The translations under genes were made by a program, and so were the position numbers. The notes under the pieces are model-generated. The model worked only from the letters and a program-made list of their open reading frames with translations, was not told the DNA's origin and searched no databases. DNA of 64,000 nucleotides from UBA964 sp031382085 (GTDB lineage: Bacteria; Pseudomonadota; Gammaproteobacteria; Steroidobacterales; Steroidobacteraceae), in contig JANMYM010000063.1 in assembly GCA_031382085.1 (NCBI GenBank), positions 35,225 through 99,224 of the forward strand, given 5' to 3'. The stretch's first letter is position 1; every line of letters starts with the position of its first letter. Below are positions 25,238 through 34,170 of the stretch, one piece after another.

Positions 25238-25566
25238 CCGCCAGCGACTGGCTATACATGGTCTTGCTGGTGACGGCGACAGCCCTGACTCGCTCAACGC
25301 TGGTGTTGTTAGGCAACCGGATCAGCCTGCCGCCGCGCGTCGAATCCGCGCTGCGCTACGCGCCCGCCTGTGCGCTGTCCGCGATCCTGCTGCCGCAACT
25401 GCTGACGACTGCCCAGGGCCAGCTGATCGGCTGGCAGGGCAGCGCAGCGCTGTGGGCGGCCGTCGCCACGACCGTCACCATGTGGCTGAGCCGCAGCATG
25501 CTGCTGGCGATTGTCTGTGGAATGGCCGCCTACTGGCTGTTCCGGGCAGTCGGCGTGCCTGTCTGA
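25234..25566 (+). CDS. azlD: AzlD family branched-chain amino acid exporter, small subunit
   Basis: A 110-residue protein with about four hydrophobic helices and the family segment LTRSTLVLLGNRISLPPRVESALRYAPACALSAILLPQL, in which PxxVxxALRYxPxAVLxAI is the AzlD signature. The start is GTG at 25234, overlapping the azlC stop (GTGA), so the subunits are translationally coupled. It acts with AzlC in the inner membrane. Length is standard. Confidence 0.9.
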   Translation: MTASDWLYMVLLVTATALTRSTLVLLGNRISLPPRVESALRYAPACALSAILLPQLLTTAQGQLIGWQGSAALWAAVATTVTMWLSRSMLLAIVCGMAAYWLFRAVGVPV

Positions 25567-25600
25567 CGTCAAAACTGTCAATTGGACGTCTATACAGTTA

Positions 25601-25615
25601 TTGACACTGTGTCAA
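25601..25615. promoter_or_regulatory. Palindrome overlapping the -35 of the efflux operon
   Basis: TTGACACTGTGTCAA is a perfect inverted repeat (7-1-7). Its first six bases, TTGACA, are a consensus -35 hexamer, with TAGACT as a possible -10 eighteen bases later. It is a good candidate operator for the TetR protein encoded just downstream. Confidence 0.7.
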
Positions 25616-25616
25616 A

Positions 25617-25634
25617 ACTCAGTCTAGACTGAGT
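25617..25634. promoter_or_regulatory. Second palindrome between promoter and tetR start
   Basis: ACTCAGTCTAGACTGAGT is a perfect 18-base inverted repeat that covers the presumed -10 (TAGACT) and ends three bases before the tetR ATG. Protein bound here would block both transcription start and ribosome access. It differs in sequence from the first palindrome. Confidence 0.7.
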
Positions 25635-25637
25635 CTT

Positions 25638-26306
25638 ATGAACCTCCTGAGCGAGCGTCGCCAGGAAGAAAAAGAGCGGCGACGCGCAGACATTCTCGAT
25701 GCAGCGACGGCGGTGGCCCACGAGTACGGGCTGACCGGTGTCACCATGGATCTGGTCGCGAGGCAGGCGCGGCTGTCGCGCGCGCTTATCTACGTCTATT
25801 TTCGCGATCGCGACGAGCTGCAGTTCGGGCTGTGCCAGCGCGCGCTGACACTGCTGCGAGACCGCTTCCAGGCTGCGATGGCCGCGGTCGAACTCGGCGT
25901 CGACAAAGCGCGGGCCTGCGGCGTCGCGTACCTGATGTTTGCGCGCGAGCTGCCGGTCGAATTCGAGGTGCTGTCGCGATTCGAGGCGCACACGCCCGAC
26001 GTCGCCAACATGGCTGCCAACGAATCGGCCTGCATGTTAGCGGGCGACGAAGTACACAAGCTGCTGATCAACGCCATCGAACTCGGCATTCGCGACGGCT
26101 CGATACGCAAGGACGCGGGACCTGCCCCGGTTGTGGCAGTGACGTTGTGGGGATTCACGCATGGCGTGCTGCAGCTTGCCAAGACCAAGGCGAACGTGCT
26201 GGCACATGAAGGCGTCGCCGCCGACCAGTTGCTGGAACACGCCCTCAACATGGCAACCCGCAGCATCGCGAGCGAGGCAACCATCGCGCGAGGCCTGGCG
26301 CCATGA
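25638..26306 (+). CDS. TetR-family repressor of the efflux operon
   Basis: A 222-residue regulator. The N-terminal helix-turn-helix (about residues 18-64: RRRADILDAATAVAHEYGLTGVTMDLVARQARLSRALIYVYFRDRDELQF) is the TetR signature; the rest is a helical ligand-binding domain. It is the first gene of a four-gene tripartite efflux operon and overlaps the TolC-like gene by four bases (ATGA). Two perfect palindromes in its own promoter imply autoregulation and, through the shared transcript, control of the whole pump. The inducer is unknown. Confidence 0.92.
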   Translation: MNLLSERRQEEKERRRADILDAATAVAHEYGLTGVTMDLVARQARLSRALIYVYFRDRDELQFGLCQRALTLLRDRFQAAMAAVELGVDKARACGVAYLMFARELPVEFEVLSRFEAHTPDVANMAANESACMLAGDEVHKLLINAIELGIRDGSIRKDAGPAPVVAVTLWGFTHGVLQLAKTKANVLAHEGVAADQLLEHALNMATRSIASEATIARGLAP

Positions 26307-27736
26307 AATCGGCTCGCCTCACAGGCGTCCTCGCCGGTGGCCTGATCGCCGTGCTGCTGTCTGCCACAGCTAACACCGCAGAACCGCTCAGGGACACCGC
26401 CGCGGTCATTGACGACTATGTCGCGCAGGGGCTCAAGAGCAATGTCGCGCTGCAGATTCAGTCGCTCGAAATTAATCGCAGCCAGGCGGCGCTCGAGGCG
26501 GCGCGCGCACGTTTTCTGCCGGAGCTCGCGCTGGCGACTCGTTATTCGCGCAACGAAGGCGGGCGCGAAATCAATCTCCAGCTCGATACCCTGCTAAACC
26601 CGGTTTACAGCACGCTCAACGATCTTCTGGCAGCTCAGGGCCGGTCGGCAACATTTCCGACTCTGAGCACGCAATCATTCTCGTTTTCGCGCCCCGAGGA
26701 ACAGGACAGCCGGGTCACGCTGCGCCAGCCACTCTACGTGCCGGCAATCCCGGCCGCGGTGCGTGCGCAATCCGCCCTGCTGGATGTAAGCAGCGCGGCC
26801 CAAACCGCGTTCGCTCGCCGCCTCAAACGCGACGTCGCCGTCGCCTACCTCAGCTGGCAGCGCGCCGGCAACGCCGCCGCCATCGTCGATGCCAGCCGTC
26901 AATTGTTAGCAGAAAACCTGCGCGTCAATGAATCGCTGTTCCGTAATGGCAAGGTCACGCAGGATCGCCCATTGCGTGCCAGGGCGGAGTTGTTAGGCGT
27001 TGAGCAGCAGCTCGCGGAGGCTCGCAACGGCGTCAGCCAGGCACAGAGCTACATGAATTTCCTGCTGAATCGACCGCTCGAAACCGCATTGGAACCCTCG
27101 GATCCGGGCGCCAACCTGGCCAGCACGGCGCAGAAACTCGCCGTGTTGCAGGACCAGGCCTTGCGTCAGCGCCCGGAAGTACAACAGGCAGAAAGCGCGC
27201 GACGCGCGGCGGAAGCGCGCATCGATGTGGTGCGCGCGGCGCGCAAGCCGACGCTCGCGCTGGGTGTGGACGCCGGCATCCAGGGAGAGCGCTATGAATT
27301 TGGCCGGGGCAGCAACTTCAGCACGCTGTCGCTGGTTTTCAACTGGACGTTTTTCGACGGCGGCTCACGCCGGGCCGACGTTGACGCCGCCCGCGTCGGT
27401 CAACGTCAGGCGCGCCTGCAGGAAGTACAGCTGGCATCCCAGATTCAACTCGAGGTGCAGCTGGCCCTGGATCGCTTGAACACGGCCATCGAGTCGCTGG
27501 CCACTGCAACGGCGCGCGCCGAGGCGGCACACGCGGCGTTTCGGATTGCGGGCCGCAAGCGCGATGAGGCGGTCATCAGCGCCGTCGAATTCATCGATGC
27601 GCGCGCCGCACTGACGGCCGCCGAACTGGCGTTGTCGAGCACGCGCTTCGATGTGCTGACACGGCAGGCCGAACTGGATTACGCAACCGCCGCTGGCCGG
27701 CTGCCCATGGGCAGCACGGTCACCGCGGCACCTTGA
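26303..27736 (+). CDS. TolC-family outer-membrane efflux protein
   Basis: A 477-residue outer-membrane channel subunit with a signal peptide (about residues 1-26). It shows the internal duplication of TolC: two long alpha-helical coiled segments (about 40-80 and 190-240 in the first half; 290-310 and 370-450 in the second) flanking strands such as TLRQPLYVPAIP and LSLVFNWTFFDGGSRRADVDAA. The latter is the typical OEP motif. It opens a trans-envelope exit for the RND pump encoded two genes downstream. The start ATG overlaps the tetR stop; the next gene starts three bases after the stop. Confidence 0.93.
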   Translation: MKSARLTGVLAGGLIAVLLSATANTAEPLRDTAAVIDDYVAQGLKSNVALQIQSLEINRSQAALEAARARFLPELALATRYSRNEGGREINLQLDTLLNPVYSTLNDLLAAQGRSATFPTLSTQSFSFSRPEEQDSRVTLRQPLYVPAIPAAVRAQSALLDVSSAAQTAFARRLKRDVAVAYLSWQRAGNAAAIVDASRQLLAENLRVNESLFRNGKVTQDRPLRARAELLGVEQQLAEARNGVSQAQSYMNFLLNRPLETALEPSDPGANLASTAQKLAVLQDQALRQRPEVQQAESARRAAEARIDVVRAARKPTLALGVDAGIQGERYEFGRGSNFSTLSLVFNWTFFDGGSRRADVDAARVGQRQARLQEVQLASQIQLEVQLALDRLNTAIESLATATARAEAAHAAFRIAGRKRDEAVISAVEFIDARAALTAAELALSSTRFDVLTRQAELDYATAAGRLPMGSTVTAAP

Positions 27737-27739
27737 GGC

Positions 27740-28828
27740 ATGATCATGAACATTCTGACTAACAAACAGCGCGCGGCCCGATTCGCGGTTGTTATTTTCG
27801 CCACCACCCTGACTGCCTGCGGTCGCGCGGTGCAGGAGACCACGGCTCCGCCCACGGCCGTGCGCACGGCGGTAGCCGTCACCGGCCCTGCCTCGCCGCC
27901 CATCGAAGGCAACGGCATCGTTGCCACCAAGGATGAAGCACGGTTGTCGTTCAAGGTCGGCGGCGTTGTCAGCCGCATTCGCGTGCAGGATGGCGAGAGC
28001 GTTCGCAAGGGCCAGTTGCTCGCAGAAATCGAACCGGCCGAGATCAACGCGCAGGTCGACGCGACCTGGCAGCTCGCCGAAAAGGCCCGCCGTGACCTTG
28101 CGCGCGGCGAGCGGCTCTATGCGGATCAGGTCATTTCGCTCGAACAACTGGAAGGCCTGCGCACCCAGGCCGCGACCTCGCAGGCGCAGCTGCGCTCGGT
28201 GCAATTCAATCGCGGCTACGCAACCATCGTCGCGCCACGCGACGGCGTGGTACTGCGCAAGCTGGTGCAGGAGCGCGAACTGGTCCCGGCCGGACAACCG
28301 GTGTTGGCGTTAGGTGGCCGCGAGCGCGGCTACATCGTGCGTGGCTCGCTCGCCGATCGCGAAATCGTGCAGGTGAAACTCGGTGACAGCGTGCAAGTCG
28401 GACTCGATGCGTGGCCTGGCAAGGTCTTTCCCGGACACATCAGCGAGATTGCCAGCGCCGCCGATGAGCGCAGCGGCATGTTCCCGATCGAGGTGCAGCT
28501 CGATACGGCGACTGTGCAGCTCGTCACCGGCCTGGTCGCGAAGCTGCGCATCCAGCCCGCCAGTGCTAACAACGGTCAGCTGGCGTATGTACCGATCTCG
28601 GCGCTACTCGAAGGCGATGGCAACCAGGCGACCGTATTCCTGGTAGCCGGCGACAAGGCGCAAAAGCGCCGCGTTCGCGTTGCCTTCCTGACCGGCGAAC
28701 AGGCCGCGCTGTCCGAAGGACTGCGCAGTGGCGACGTCGTGGTTACGGAAGGCGCGCTGTATTTGATCGACGGAGAAACCATTCGCGTCGCCACCGGATC
28801 TAACAGCCTGGCTCATCTGCGATCATGA
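27740..28828 (+). CDS. RND efflux periplasmic adaptor (membrane fusion lipoprotein)
   Basis: A 362-residue HlyD/AcrA-type adaptor with a lipoprotein signal (TLTAC, Cys about 27). The biotinyl-lipoyl-like halves (VGGVVSRIRVQDGESVRKGQLLAEI and ATIVAPRDGVVLRKLVQERELVPAGQPV) flank a short helical hairpin, followed by the beta-barrel and membrane-proximal domains. It links the inner-membrane RND pump to the TolC-like channel. Start is ATG at 27740 or the second ATG at 27746. It overlaps the RND gene by four bases. It is relatively short in the hairpin, as is common in multimetal/organic RND systems of this type. Confidence 0.92.
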   Translation: MIMNILTNKQRAARFAVVIFATTLTACGRAVQETTAPPTAVRTAVAVTGPASPPIEGNGIVATKDEARLSFKVGGVVSRIRVQDGESVRKGQLLAEIEPAEINAQVDATWQLAEKARRDLARGERLYADQVISLEQLEGLRTQAATSQAQLRSVQFNRGYATIVAPRDGVVLRKLVQERELVPAGQPVLALGGRERGYIVRGSLADREIVQVKLGDSVQVGLDAWPGKVFPGHISEIASAADERSGMFPIEVQLDTATVQLVTGLVAKLRIQPASANNGQLAYVPISALLEGDGNQATVFLVAGDKAQKRRVRVAFLTGEQAALSEGLRSGDVVVTEGALYLIDGETIRVATGSNSLAHLRS

Positions 28829-31800
28829 TGTCGTGGATTGAATTTCCGATCCGGCGCTACCAGTTCACCCTGGTCACGTTTCTCATGTTGGTCGCACTGG
28901 GTATCTACACATTCGTGACGGTGCCGCGCGAGGAAGACCCGTCATTCAAGATTTCCGGATTCCAGATCTCGGCCTTTATGCCGGGCGCCGATCCGAAGGA
29001 CATGGAGCGGCTGATTACCAAGCCGCTGGAGGACAAACTCGCCGAGCTCGACGACATCCACAAGATTGAGTCAACCGTACTTGACGGCGTTGCCGTCACC
29101 GCGCTCGAATTCGAGGCGTTCACCGATCCGGATGACAAGTACAACGAAGTCACGCGCGAGATAAACGCACTGCGGCCCACTCTGCCGGCGGAACTGCGCG
29201 AATTGAGTGTCCGCCGCTTCAGTCCTGGACTGGTCAGCATCGTGCAATACGCGCTGGTCTCTGATGAGGCGCCGTACCGGGAGCTGGAAGATCAGGCGCG
29301 CCAGCTGCGCGATGCTCTCAAGGGTGTCATCGGGGTTCGTAACGCGGAAAGCTGGGCATACCCGATCCGCGAACTGCGCGTCGAGCTGGACCTGCCGCGC
29401 ATGTCGCAGCTCGGTCTCGGCTGGTCGCAGGTCTTCAACGCCGTGCAGAGTGAGAACGCCAACATTCCCGCCGGCAACGTCGACATGGGTTCACGCTCGT
29501 TCTCGCTCAAGACCTCCGGCAGCTATCGCAACCTGGATCAGGTGCGCGACACGGTCGTCGCCGCCACCAACGGCCGCATCGTGCGTGTACAGGATATCGC
29601 CCAGGTCCGCTGGGACCACGCCGCGTACACCTATACGGGCCGTTACAACGGCAAGCGTGCTGTATTCGTCACGGCAAACATGAAAGATAATTTCAATATC
29701 CTTCAGGTCAAGCTCAGCATCGATACAGCGGTGCAGCGCTTTGCGAGCGCCTTGCCGGCCCGCGTCAAGCTCGAGAACGGCTTTGATCAGTCGCGCAACG
29801 TCGCCCGTCGCTTGTCCCGGCTTTACATGGATTTCGGCATCGCGATCGCGCTGGTACTGCTGACACTGCTGCCGCTCGGACTGCGCGCCGCCAGCATCGT
29901 CATGATCTCGATACCGCTGTCGCTGGGCTTTGGTCTGGCCGCCATTTACTTTCTCGGCTACTCGATGAATCAGCTTTCGATCGCCGGATTCGTGGTAGCG
30001 CTGGGCCTGCTGGTCGATGACTCGATCGTCGCAACCGAAAATATCGCGCGTCATCTGCGCATGGGTTATTCGCGTGTCGACGCGGCCATCGCCGGTACGC
30101 GCCAGATCATGGTGGCGATTCTCGGCTGTACCGCGACGCTGGTCTTCGCATTCGTGCCTTTGTTAGCACTGCCGGGTACGGCCGGCAAGTTCATCAAGAT
30201 TCTGCCTACCACCGTGGTCCTGACCATCATTGGCTCGCTGCTGGTGGCGCTTTTCATCATTCCGTTTCTGGCGAGTCGGATCCTGGTACGTGAGGACGAC
30301 GAGCGCGGCAGTCCCCTGCTGCAGCGAGTTATGGGCTTCATCCACGGCTATTACCGGCCGGCGCTGCACTGGTGCCTGGCGCGGCCGCGATTTACCGTGC
30401 TCGCCTCGATCGGCGGATCGATACTGCTGTCGATCGCCCTGATCCCGGTGTTAGGTTCGAGCCTGTTCCCCAAGGCCGACGCAACACACTTCCTGGTCAT
30501 GGTGGATACGCCGACCGGCAGCAGCCTTGCGGAAACCGACCGCGCGTTGCGATTTGCCGAGGACAAGGTGAAAAATCTGCCGGGCGTGCAGAACTGGTTC
30601 ACCAATGTCGGCCACGGCAATCCGCAGATCTACTACAACCACATCGTGCGCCAGGAAAGCGCCAACTACGGCGAAATCATGGTGCGTCTCAAGGAATACG
30701 ACACGCGCCGCACGCCGCGGGACCTGGATAAGCTGCGCTCGCAGCTCGCGGGCTATCCCGGTTCGCGCATCGAGGTCAAGGAATTCCAGAACGGGCCGCC
30801 AGTGACCGCGCCGCTCGCGGTGCGCATTGTCGGGCCTGGTCTCGACGTGCTGGCGCAACTGGCCGGGCGCATTGAAACTCTGGTCGCGAAGGCCAATGGC
30901 ACGCGCGATGTGCGCAACCCACTCAAAGTCAGGCGTACCAACCTGAAACTTGCGGTCGATTCGCGCAAGGCCGCGATGCTCGGCGTGGCCACGGTTGAAT
31001 TCGATCGCGCCGTCCGGCTGTCGGTGTCCGGCGTGGCCGCGGGCACCTTCAAGGACGAATCCGGCGAGCAGTATCCAATTGTGTTGCGCACACCGTTGGG
31101 CGACCGCGCTGACCTGGCAACACTTGGACAAATCCGTGTCTCGAGCCTGTCAGGACCTTCGCTGCCGCTGTCGCAACTGGCGCGTCTGGAGTTTGAACGC
31201 GCGCCCACCTTGATTTCACGTTATGGCCGCGAGCGCAGCGTCACTATCAACGCCCAGATCCGCAGCGGCTTCAACACCGGCAAGGTAACTGCGGCCGTGA
31301 CCCGGGAACTCAACAAATTCAACTGGCCGCGCGGCTATCACTATAAGTTAGGCGGTGACGCCGAAGCCGGCGCCGAAGCCTTCGGCGGTGTCGGCACGGC
31401 TGCGATCATCGCGATGTTCGGCATCTTCGCAATCCTGGTGCTGGAATTCGGCAGCTTCAAGTCGACGTTGATCGTGTTGACTGTCGTGCCCCTTGGCGTG
31501 GTCGGTGGCTTTGCGATGTTGCTGCTGACCGGCAACGACATCTCGTTTACAGCCAGTATCGGTTTCATCGCCCTGATCGGCATCGAGATCAAGAATTCGA
31601 TATTGCTGGTGGATTTCACCAACCAGCTGCGGGAACAGGGTGTGGGGCTCGATGAGGCCATCGAGCGCGCCGGCGAAATTCGCTTCCTGCCCATCCTGCT
31701 GACCTCGGCAACGGCGATTGGCGGTCTGTTGCCGCTTGCCGTGCAGAACATCGGCCTGTACTCGCCGATGGCCTGGGTCATTATCGGTGGCCTGGTGTCT

Positions 31801-31890
31801 TCAACTTTGTTAGCACGGCTGGTGACTCCCGTGATGTACAAGCTGATTCCGCCGTCGATCATGCCTGCAAGCGCAGCCCCAGCCAGATAA
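28825..31890 (+). CDS. RND-family efflux permease
   Basis: A 1021-residue inner-membrane proton-driven pump of the AcrB/MMPL class. The N-terminal helix (FPIRRYQFTLVTFLMLVALGIYTF), two large periplasmic domains and twelve membrane helices are evident. The proton-relay aspartates lie in VVALGLLVDDSIVATENIARH (helix 4). The repeat half begins near residue 525 (RPRFTVLASIGGSILLSIALIPVLGSSLFPKAD). VPREEDP after helix 1 is typical of the HAE-like branch often annotated as efflux RND permease. Substrate is unknown; organic compounds are likelier than metals because the HME metal motifs are absent. The 3' end overlaps the converging rhomboid gene by 32 bases. Confidence 0.94.
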   Translation: MMSWIEFPIRRYQFTLVTFLMLVALGIYTFVTVPREEDPSFKISGFQISAFMPGADPKDMERLITKPLEDKLAELDDIHKIESTVLDGVAVTALEFEAFTDPDDKYNEVTREINALRPTLPAELRELSVRRFSPGLVSIVQYALVSDEAPYRELEDQARQLRDALKGVIGVRNAESWAYPIRELRVELDLPRMSQLGLGWSQVFNAVQSENANIPAGNVDMGSRSFSLKTSGSYRNLDQVRDTVVAATNGRIVRVQDIAQVRWDHAAYTYTGRYNGKRAVFVTANMKDNFNILQVKLSIDTAVQRFASALPARVKLENGFDQSRNVARRLSRLYMDFGIAIALVLLTLLPLGLRAASIVMISIPLSLGFGLAAIYFLGYSMNQLSIAGFVVALGLLVDDSIVATENIARHLRMGYSRVDAAIAGTRQIMVAILGCTATLVFAFVPLLALPGTAGKFIKILPTTVVLTIIGSLLVALFIIPFLASRILVREDDERGSPLLQRVMGFIHGYYRPALHWCLARPRFTVLASIGGSILLSIALIPVLGSSLFPKADATHFLVMVDTPTGSSLAETDRALRFAEDKVKNLPGVQNWFTNVGHGNPQIYYNHIVRQESANYGEIMVRLKEYDTRRTPRDLDKLRSQLAGYPGSRIEVKEFQNGPPVTAPLAVRIVGPGLDVLAQLAGRIETLVAKANGTRDVRNPLKVRRTNLKLAVDSRKAAMLGVATVEFDRAVRLSVSGVAAGTFKDESGEQYPIVLRTPLGDRADLATLGQIRVSSLSGPSLPLSQLARLEFERAPTLISRYGRERSVTINAQIRSGFNTGKVTAAVTRELNKFNWPRGYHYKLGGDAEAGAEAFGGVGTAAIIAMFGIFAILVLEFGSFKSTLIVLTVVPLGVVGGFAMLLLTGNDISFTASIGFIALIGIEIKNSILLVDFTNQLREQGVGLDEAIERAGEIRFLPILLTSATAIGGLLPLAVQNIGLYSPMAWVIIGGLVSSTLLARLVTPVMYKLIPPSIMPASAAPAR

Positions 31891-32575
31891 AGCAGACGGC
31901 TGCGACCGCCGTCACCGCAATCAGGCGTGGCAGGTCGGTGCCCTGACGGGCCGCGACATCGACCGGCCGGGCCAGTACCAGGCCAAGCACAAAGCCGGTC
32001 GCCAGGCCGCCAACGTGCGCTGCATTGTCGACGCCAGGCAGCAGAAAGCCGGCGGCCAGCGAGAATCCGCCGAAGCTGAGAAAACTGCGGCGCAGACTGT
32101 TCACCAGCGCCAGCGGCACGCCCAGATCCCTGCGGCTCACGAAAGCTAACAAGCCGCCAATCAAACCGAAGATGGCGCCCGAAGCACCGGCGCTGTTGAC
32201 GTCGGGGTGCCAGATTAGGGTGCCGAATCCGCCACCGATGCCCGCCAGCAGGAACAACAGCAAAAAGTGCCAGCGTCCGAACAGCCGCTCGGCGAGCGGA
32301 CCAAGCTGCCACAGGGCCATGCCGTTGAACCCGATATGGATCAGGCCGAAATGCAGGAACTGAGCAGCCAGCAACCGCCACCACTGACCGGCAAGCGTAA
32401 ATGGGCCGTAGTTCGACCCTAACGCGACGTGGACGCGACCATCGACCTGCAGCAAGCCACCGCCCTGCAGCACTGTGACGGCAAAAACCAGCGCCATCAG
32501 CCCCACCAGCGTGCGTGCCAGCCATGCGTCAGGTGATACGGCATTGAGCCGCGCAGCAAAGTCCTGGCCGTTCAT
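31859..32575 (-). CDS. Rhomboid family intramembrane serine protease
   Basis: A 238-residue membrane protein with six or seven helices. The catalytic serine is S132 in SAGASGAIFG, the histidine is H187 in DNAAHVGGLATG, and N84 lies in HIGFNGMALWQLG, matching the rhomboid oxyanion position. The WR motif (QWWRLLAAQFLHF) in loop 1 is present. Start is the ATG at 32575, overlapping the nitroreductase stop (ATGA); the upstream extension in the open frame is rejected. It cleaves membrane-spanning substrates in the inner membrane; the substrate is unknown. Its 3' end lies within the end of the RND gene on the other strand. Confidence 0.92.
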   Translation of the reverse strand: MNGQDFAARLNAVSPDAWLARTLVGLMALVFAVTVLQGGGLLQVDGRVHVALGSNYGPFTLAGQWWRLLAAQFLHFGLIHIGFNGMALWQLGPLAERLFGRWHFLLLFLLAGIGGGFGTLIWHPDVNSAGASGAIFGLIGGLLAFVSRRDLGVPLALVNSLRRSFLSFGGFSLAAGFLLPGVDNAAHVGGLATGFVLGLVLARPVDVAARQGTDLPRLIAVTAVAAVCFIWLGLRLQA

Positions 32576-33228
32576 CGGAACTCGGCGATCTCGGCCAGAG
32601 TCTTGCGATGAATGTCCGGAACCAGGCAACCCTCGGCCGGATATCCGACCACTACCAACAGAAAAGGCCGCTCGGTCTGCGCCGGGCGCGCGAGGATTTC
32701 GTTGAGAAATTTCATCGGGCTGGGTGTGTGGGTCAACGTGGCGAGCCCCGCCTGGTGCAGCGCCGCGATCAGCAGTCCCGTGGCGATCCCGACTGACTCA
32801 TCGGGATAGTAGCGTTTGGACTTTTTGCCATGGGCGTCAATGCCCATGCGCTCTACAAAAATGCCTATCAACCAGGGGGCGGATTCGAGGAACGGTTTGT
32901 TAGCGTCGGTGCTGAGCGGCTGCAATGCCTGCAGCCACTCCTCGGGAGCGCGCCGTTGGTAAAATTCGCGCTCTTCTGCTTCGGACGCCAGCCGGATCCG
33001 GTGTTTCAGGACGGGGTCTGACACGGCGACAAAATGCCAGGGCTGCTGGTTAGCGCCGCTCGGCGCGGAGCCCGCTGCTGACAGGCATTGCTCAATGACC
33101 AGGCGCGACACCGGGCGTGCCGAGAAATCCCGCACCGTGCGCCGCTGACCCATACGCGTGGCGAACTCGCGGGCACGCTGCAGCATTTCATCCGCTGGAT
33201 ATTCCACGTATTCAAGCAGCGGTCGCAA
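32572..33228 (-). CDS. Nitroreductase family FMN-dependent oxidoreductase
   Basis: A 218-residue flavin reductase. The start is taken as TTG at 33228 because AGGAG stands five bases upstream and because homologues begin at the segment PLLEYVEYPADEMLQRAREF. FMN-binding motifs are RRTVRDFSARPV (about 29-40), AAGSAPSGANQQPWHFV and the C-terminal TPSPMKFLNEIL / VVVGYPAEGC. This branch is close to iodotyrosine-deiodinase-like/BluB-like nitroreductases; substrate is open. The Shine-Dalgarno overlaps the Nudix stop, itself part of a GTTAGG word. Its stop overlaps the rhomboid start. Confidence 0.87.
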   Translation of the reverse strand: MRPLLEYVEYPADEMLQRAREFATRMGQRRTVRDFSARPVSRLVIEQCLSAAGSAPSGANQQPWHFVAVSDPVLKHRIRLASEAEEREFYQRRAPEEWLQALQPLSTDANKPFLESAPWLIGIFVERMGIDAHGKKSKRYYPDESVGIATGLLIAALHQAGLATLTHTPSPMKFLNEILARPAQTERPFLLVVVGYPAEGCLVPDIHRKTLAEIAEFR

Positions 33229-33236
33229 CCAGGCTC

Positions 33237-33680
33237 CTAACGTCCAGCCGCGGTCAGCCGTTCCAACGCCCATTCCAGCACCGGCGCAACGCGTGGCGAG
33301 ACCATGTTGCGTGCGTCCTCGAAACTGACCCAGCGCCATTCGTGGTGCTCCGGTGTCCCGAGTTCGGGATTGATGGGCAGGGTCACGGCGGAGGTGTTTG
33401 TCTCGGCCATGAAATACCGCGCGACCTTGTTATGGCTGTAAGGACCGGTGTCGATATGCTGGTCGCCGAAACCGAATACCAGGTCTGCAATCGTGGTTTC
33501 TTCGCGGACCTCGCGCCGCGCCGCAGCCAACGGCTCTTCGCCGGCCTCAACCATGCCCTTGGGAAAATCCCAGTTGCGAAAGGCGCGCAACAACAGGCAG
33601 ATCCACTCGTCTGAATCGCGCCGTACCACCACCACACCAGCCGACAGGTGTTGCGGCCGGCTACCAGATTTTGCCGCCAA
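33237..33680 (-). CDS. Nudix hydrolase
   Basis: A 147-residue Nudix protein. The Nudix box reads GMVEAGEEPLAAARREVREETT, with the metal-binding REVREE core intact and the final Gly replaced by Thr. The sequence FPKGMVEAGE with FRNWDFPKG before it and WVSFEDA later resembles diadenosine-tetraphosphate hydrolases. It probably removes damaged or signalling nucleotides in the cytoplasm. The start is a TTG at 33680, inside the end of the yciI-like gene (20-base overlap), with AGG about eight bases upstream; this start is less certain. The stop TAG lies in a CGTTAGG word. Confidence 0.87.
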   Translation of the reverse strand: MAAKSGSRPQHLSAGVVVVRRDSDEWICLLLRAFRNWDFPKGMVEAGEEPLAAARREVREETTIADLVFGFGDQHIDTGPYSHNKVARYFMAETNTSAVTLPINPELGTPEHHEWRWVSFEDARNMVSPRVAPVLEWALERLTAAGR

Positions 33681-33999
33681 TGTATTGACCTGCTGCGGGA
33701 AGGTAAGGGAAGTACTCTACTGAATCGAAAACGCCGGCCTTGAAATAAGGATCACCTTCGATGATCTCGCGGGCGCGCGCCAGCGATTTCGTGCCCAGGC
33801 AAAAGATGCTGCCGACGGTTCGCAATCCGTCGGCGTCATACAACGGTCCCGCGACATTCAGCTCACCTAACACCGATTCGACGTAGGCCAGGTGCTCGGC
33901 CGTGGCAGCCGCCCGGCGCAGCTCGCCTTGCGGACCATCGCGGCATACCACCATGTAGGCCGTGTTAGGAAATCGCTCGTGTACGTTTTTTGTGTGCAT
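33661..33999 (-). CDS. YciI-like protein
   Basis: A 112-residue YciI-family protein (dimeric alpha-beta fold). The family pattern is AYMVVCRDGPQGELRRAAATAEHLAYVESVL, then GPLYDADG, SIFCLGTKSLARAREIIEGDPYFKAGVFDSVEYFPY. The conserved Asp and His of the presumed active site are in CRDG and EHLAY. The ATG at 33999 adds 13 residues before the family's first strand; the ATG at 33954 is the alternative. A ten-pair hairpin lies directly before the upstream ATG. It leads a four-gene minus-strand operon (YciI, Nudix, nitroreductase, rhomboid). Confidence 0.85.
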   Translation of the reverse strand: MHTKNVHERFPNTAYMVVCRDGPQGELRRAAATAEHLAYVESVLGELNVAGPLYDADGLRTVGSIFCLGTKSLARAREIIEGDPYFKAGVFDSVEYFPYLPAAGQYIGGKIW

Positions 34000-34022
34000 G
34001 GCATTGCCCAGCGGGCAACGCC
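34000..34022 (-). promoter_or_regulatory. Hairpin abutting the yciI-like start codon
   Basis: On the minus strand GGCGTTGCCC and GGGCAATGCC pair (ten pairs, one G-U) around GCT, ending one base before the ATG at 33999. There is no T-run after it, so it is not an evident terminator. If transcribed it would cover the ribosome-binding region. Confidence 0.4.
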
Positions 34023-34170
34023 AAGAATATCAGGCTGCCCTCCCTGTCGCGATGAATTGGCACGGGCCGCCTCCAGCGCCAGCGCAACGCCGTGAATGAC
34101 CGCGGCAATTGTCTGCCGATACCGATCATTCTCATCTCAATTAATTCTATTTTTCTGATAGGTTTTGTAT
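34023..34170. promoter_or_regulatory. Divergent promoter region between yciI-like gene and oxyR
   Basis: This 148-base gap becomes AT-rich in its second half (34123-34170), with TTAATTCTATTTTTCTGATAGG before oxyR split by short A/T runs. The ATAG and CTAT elements there are the sort seen in OxyR sites, but I cannot align a full OxyR consensus. No reading frame in it is convincing. Confidence 0.4.

Noticed and set aside
31341..32525. A 394-codon minus-strand open frame
   Set aside because: It crosses from the rhomboid gene into the antisense of the RND gene; the rhomboid frame carries the catalytic motifs, this one does not.
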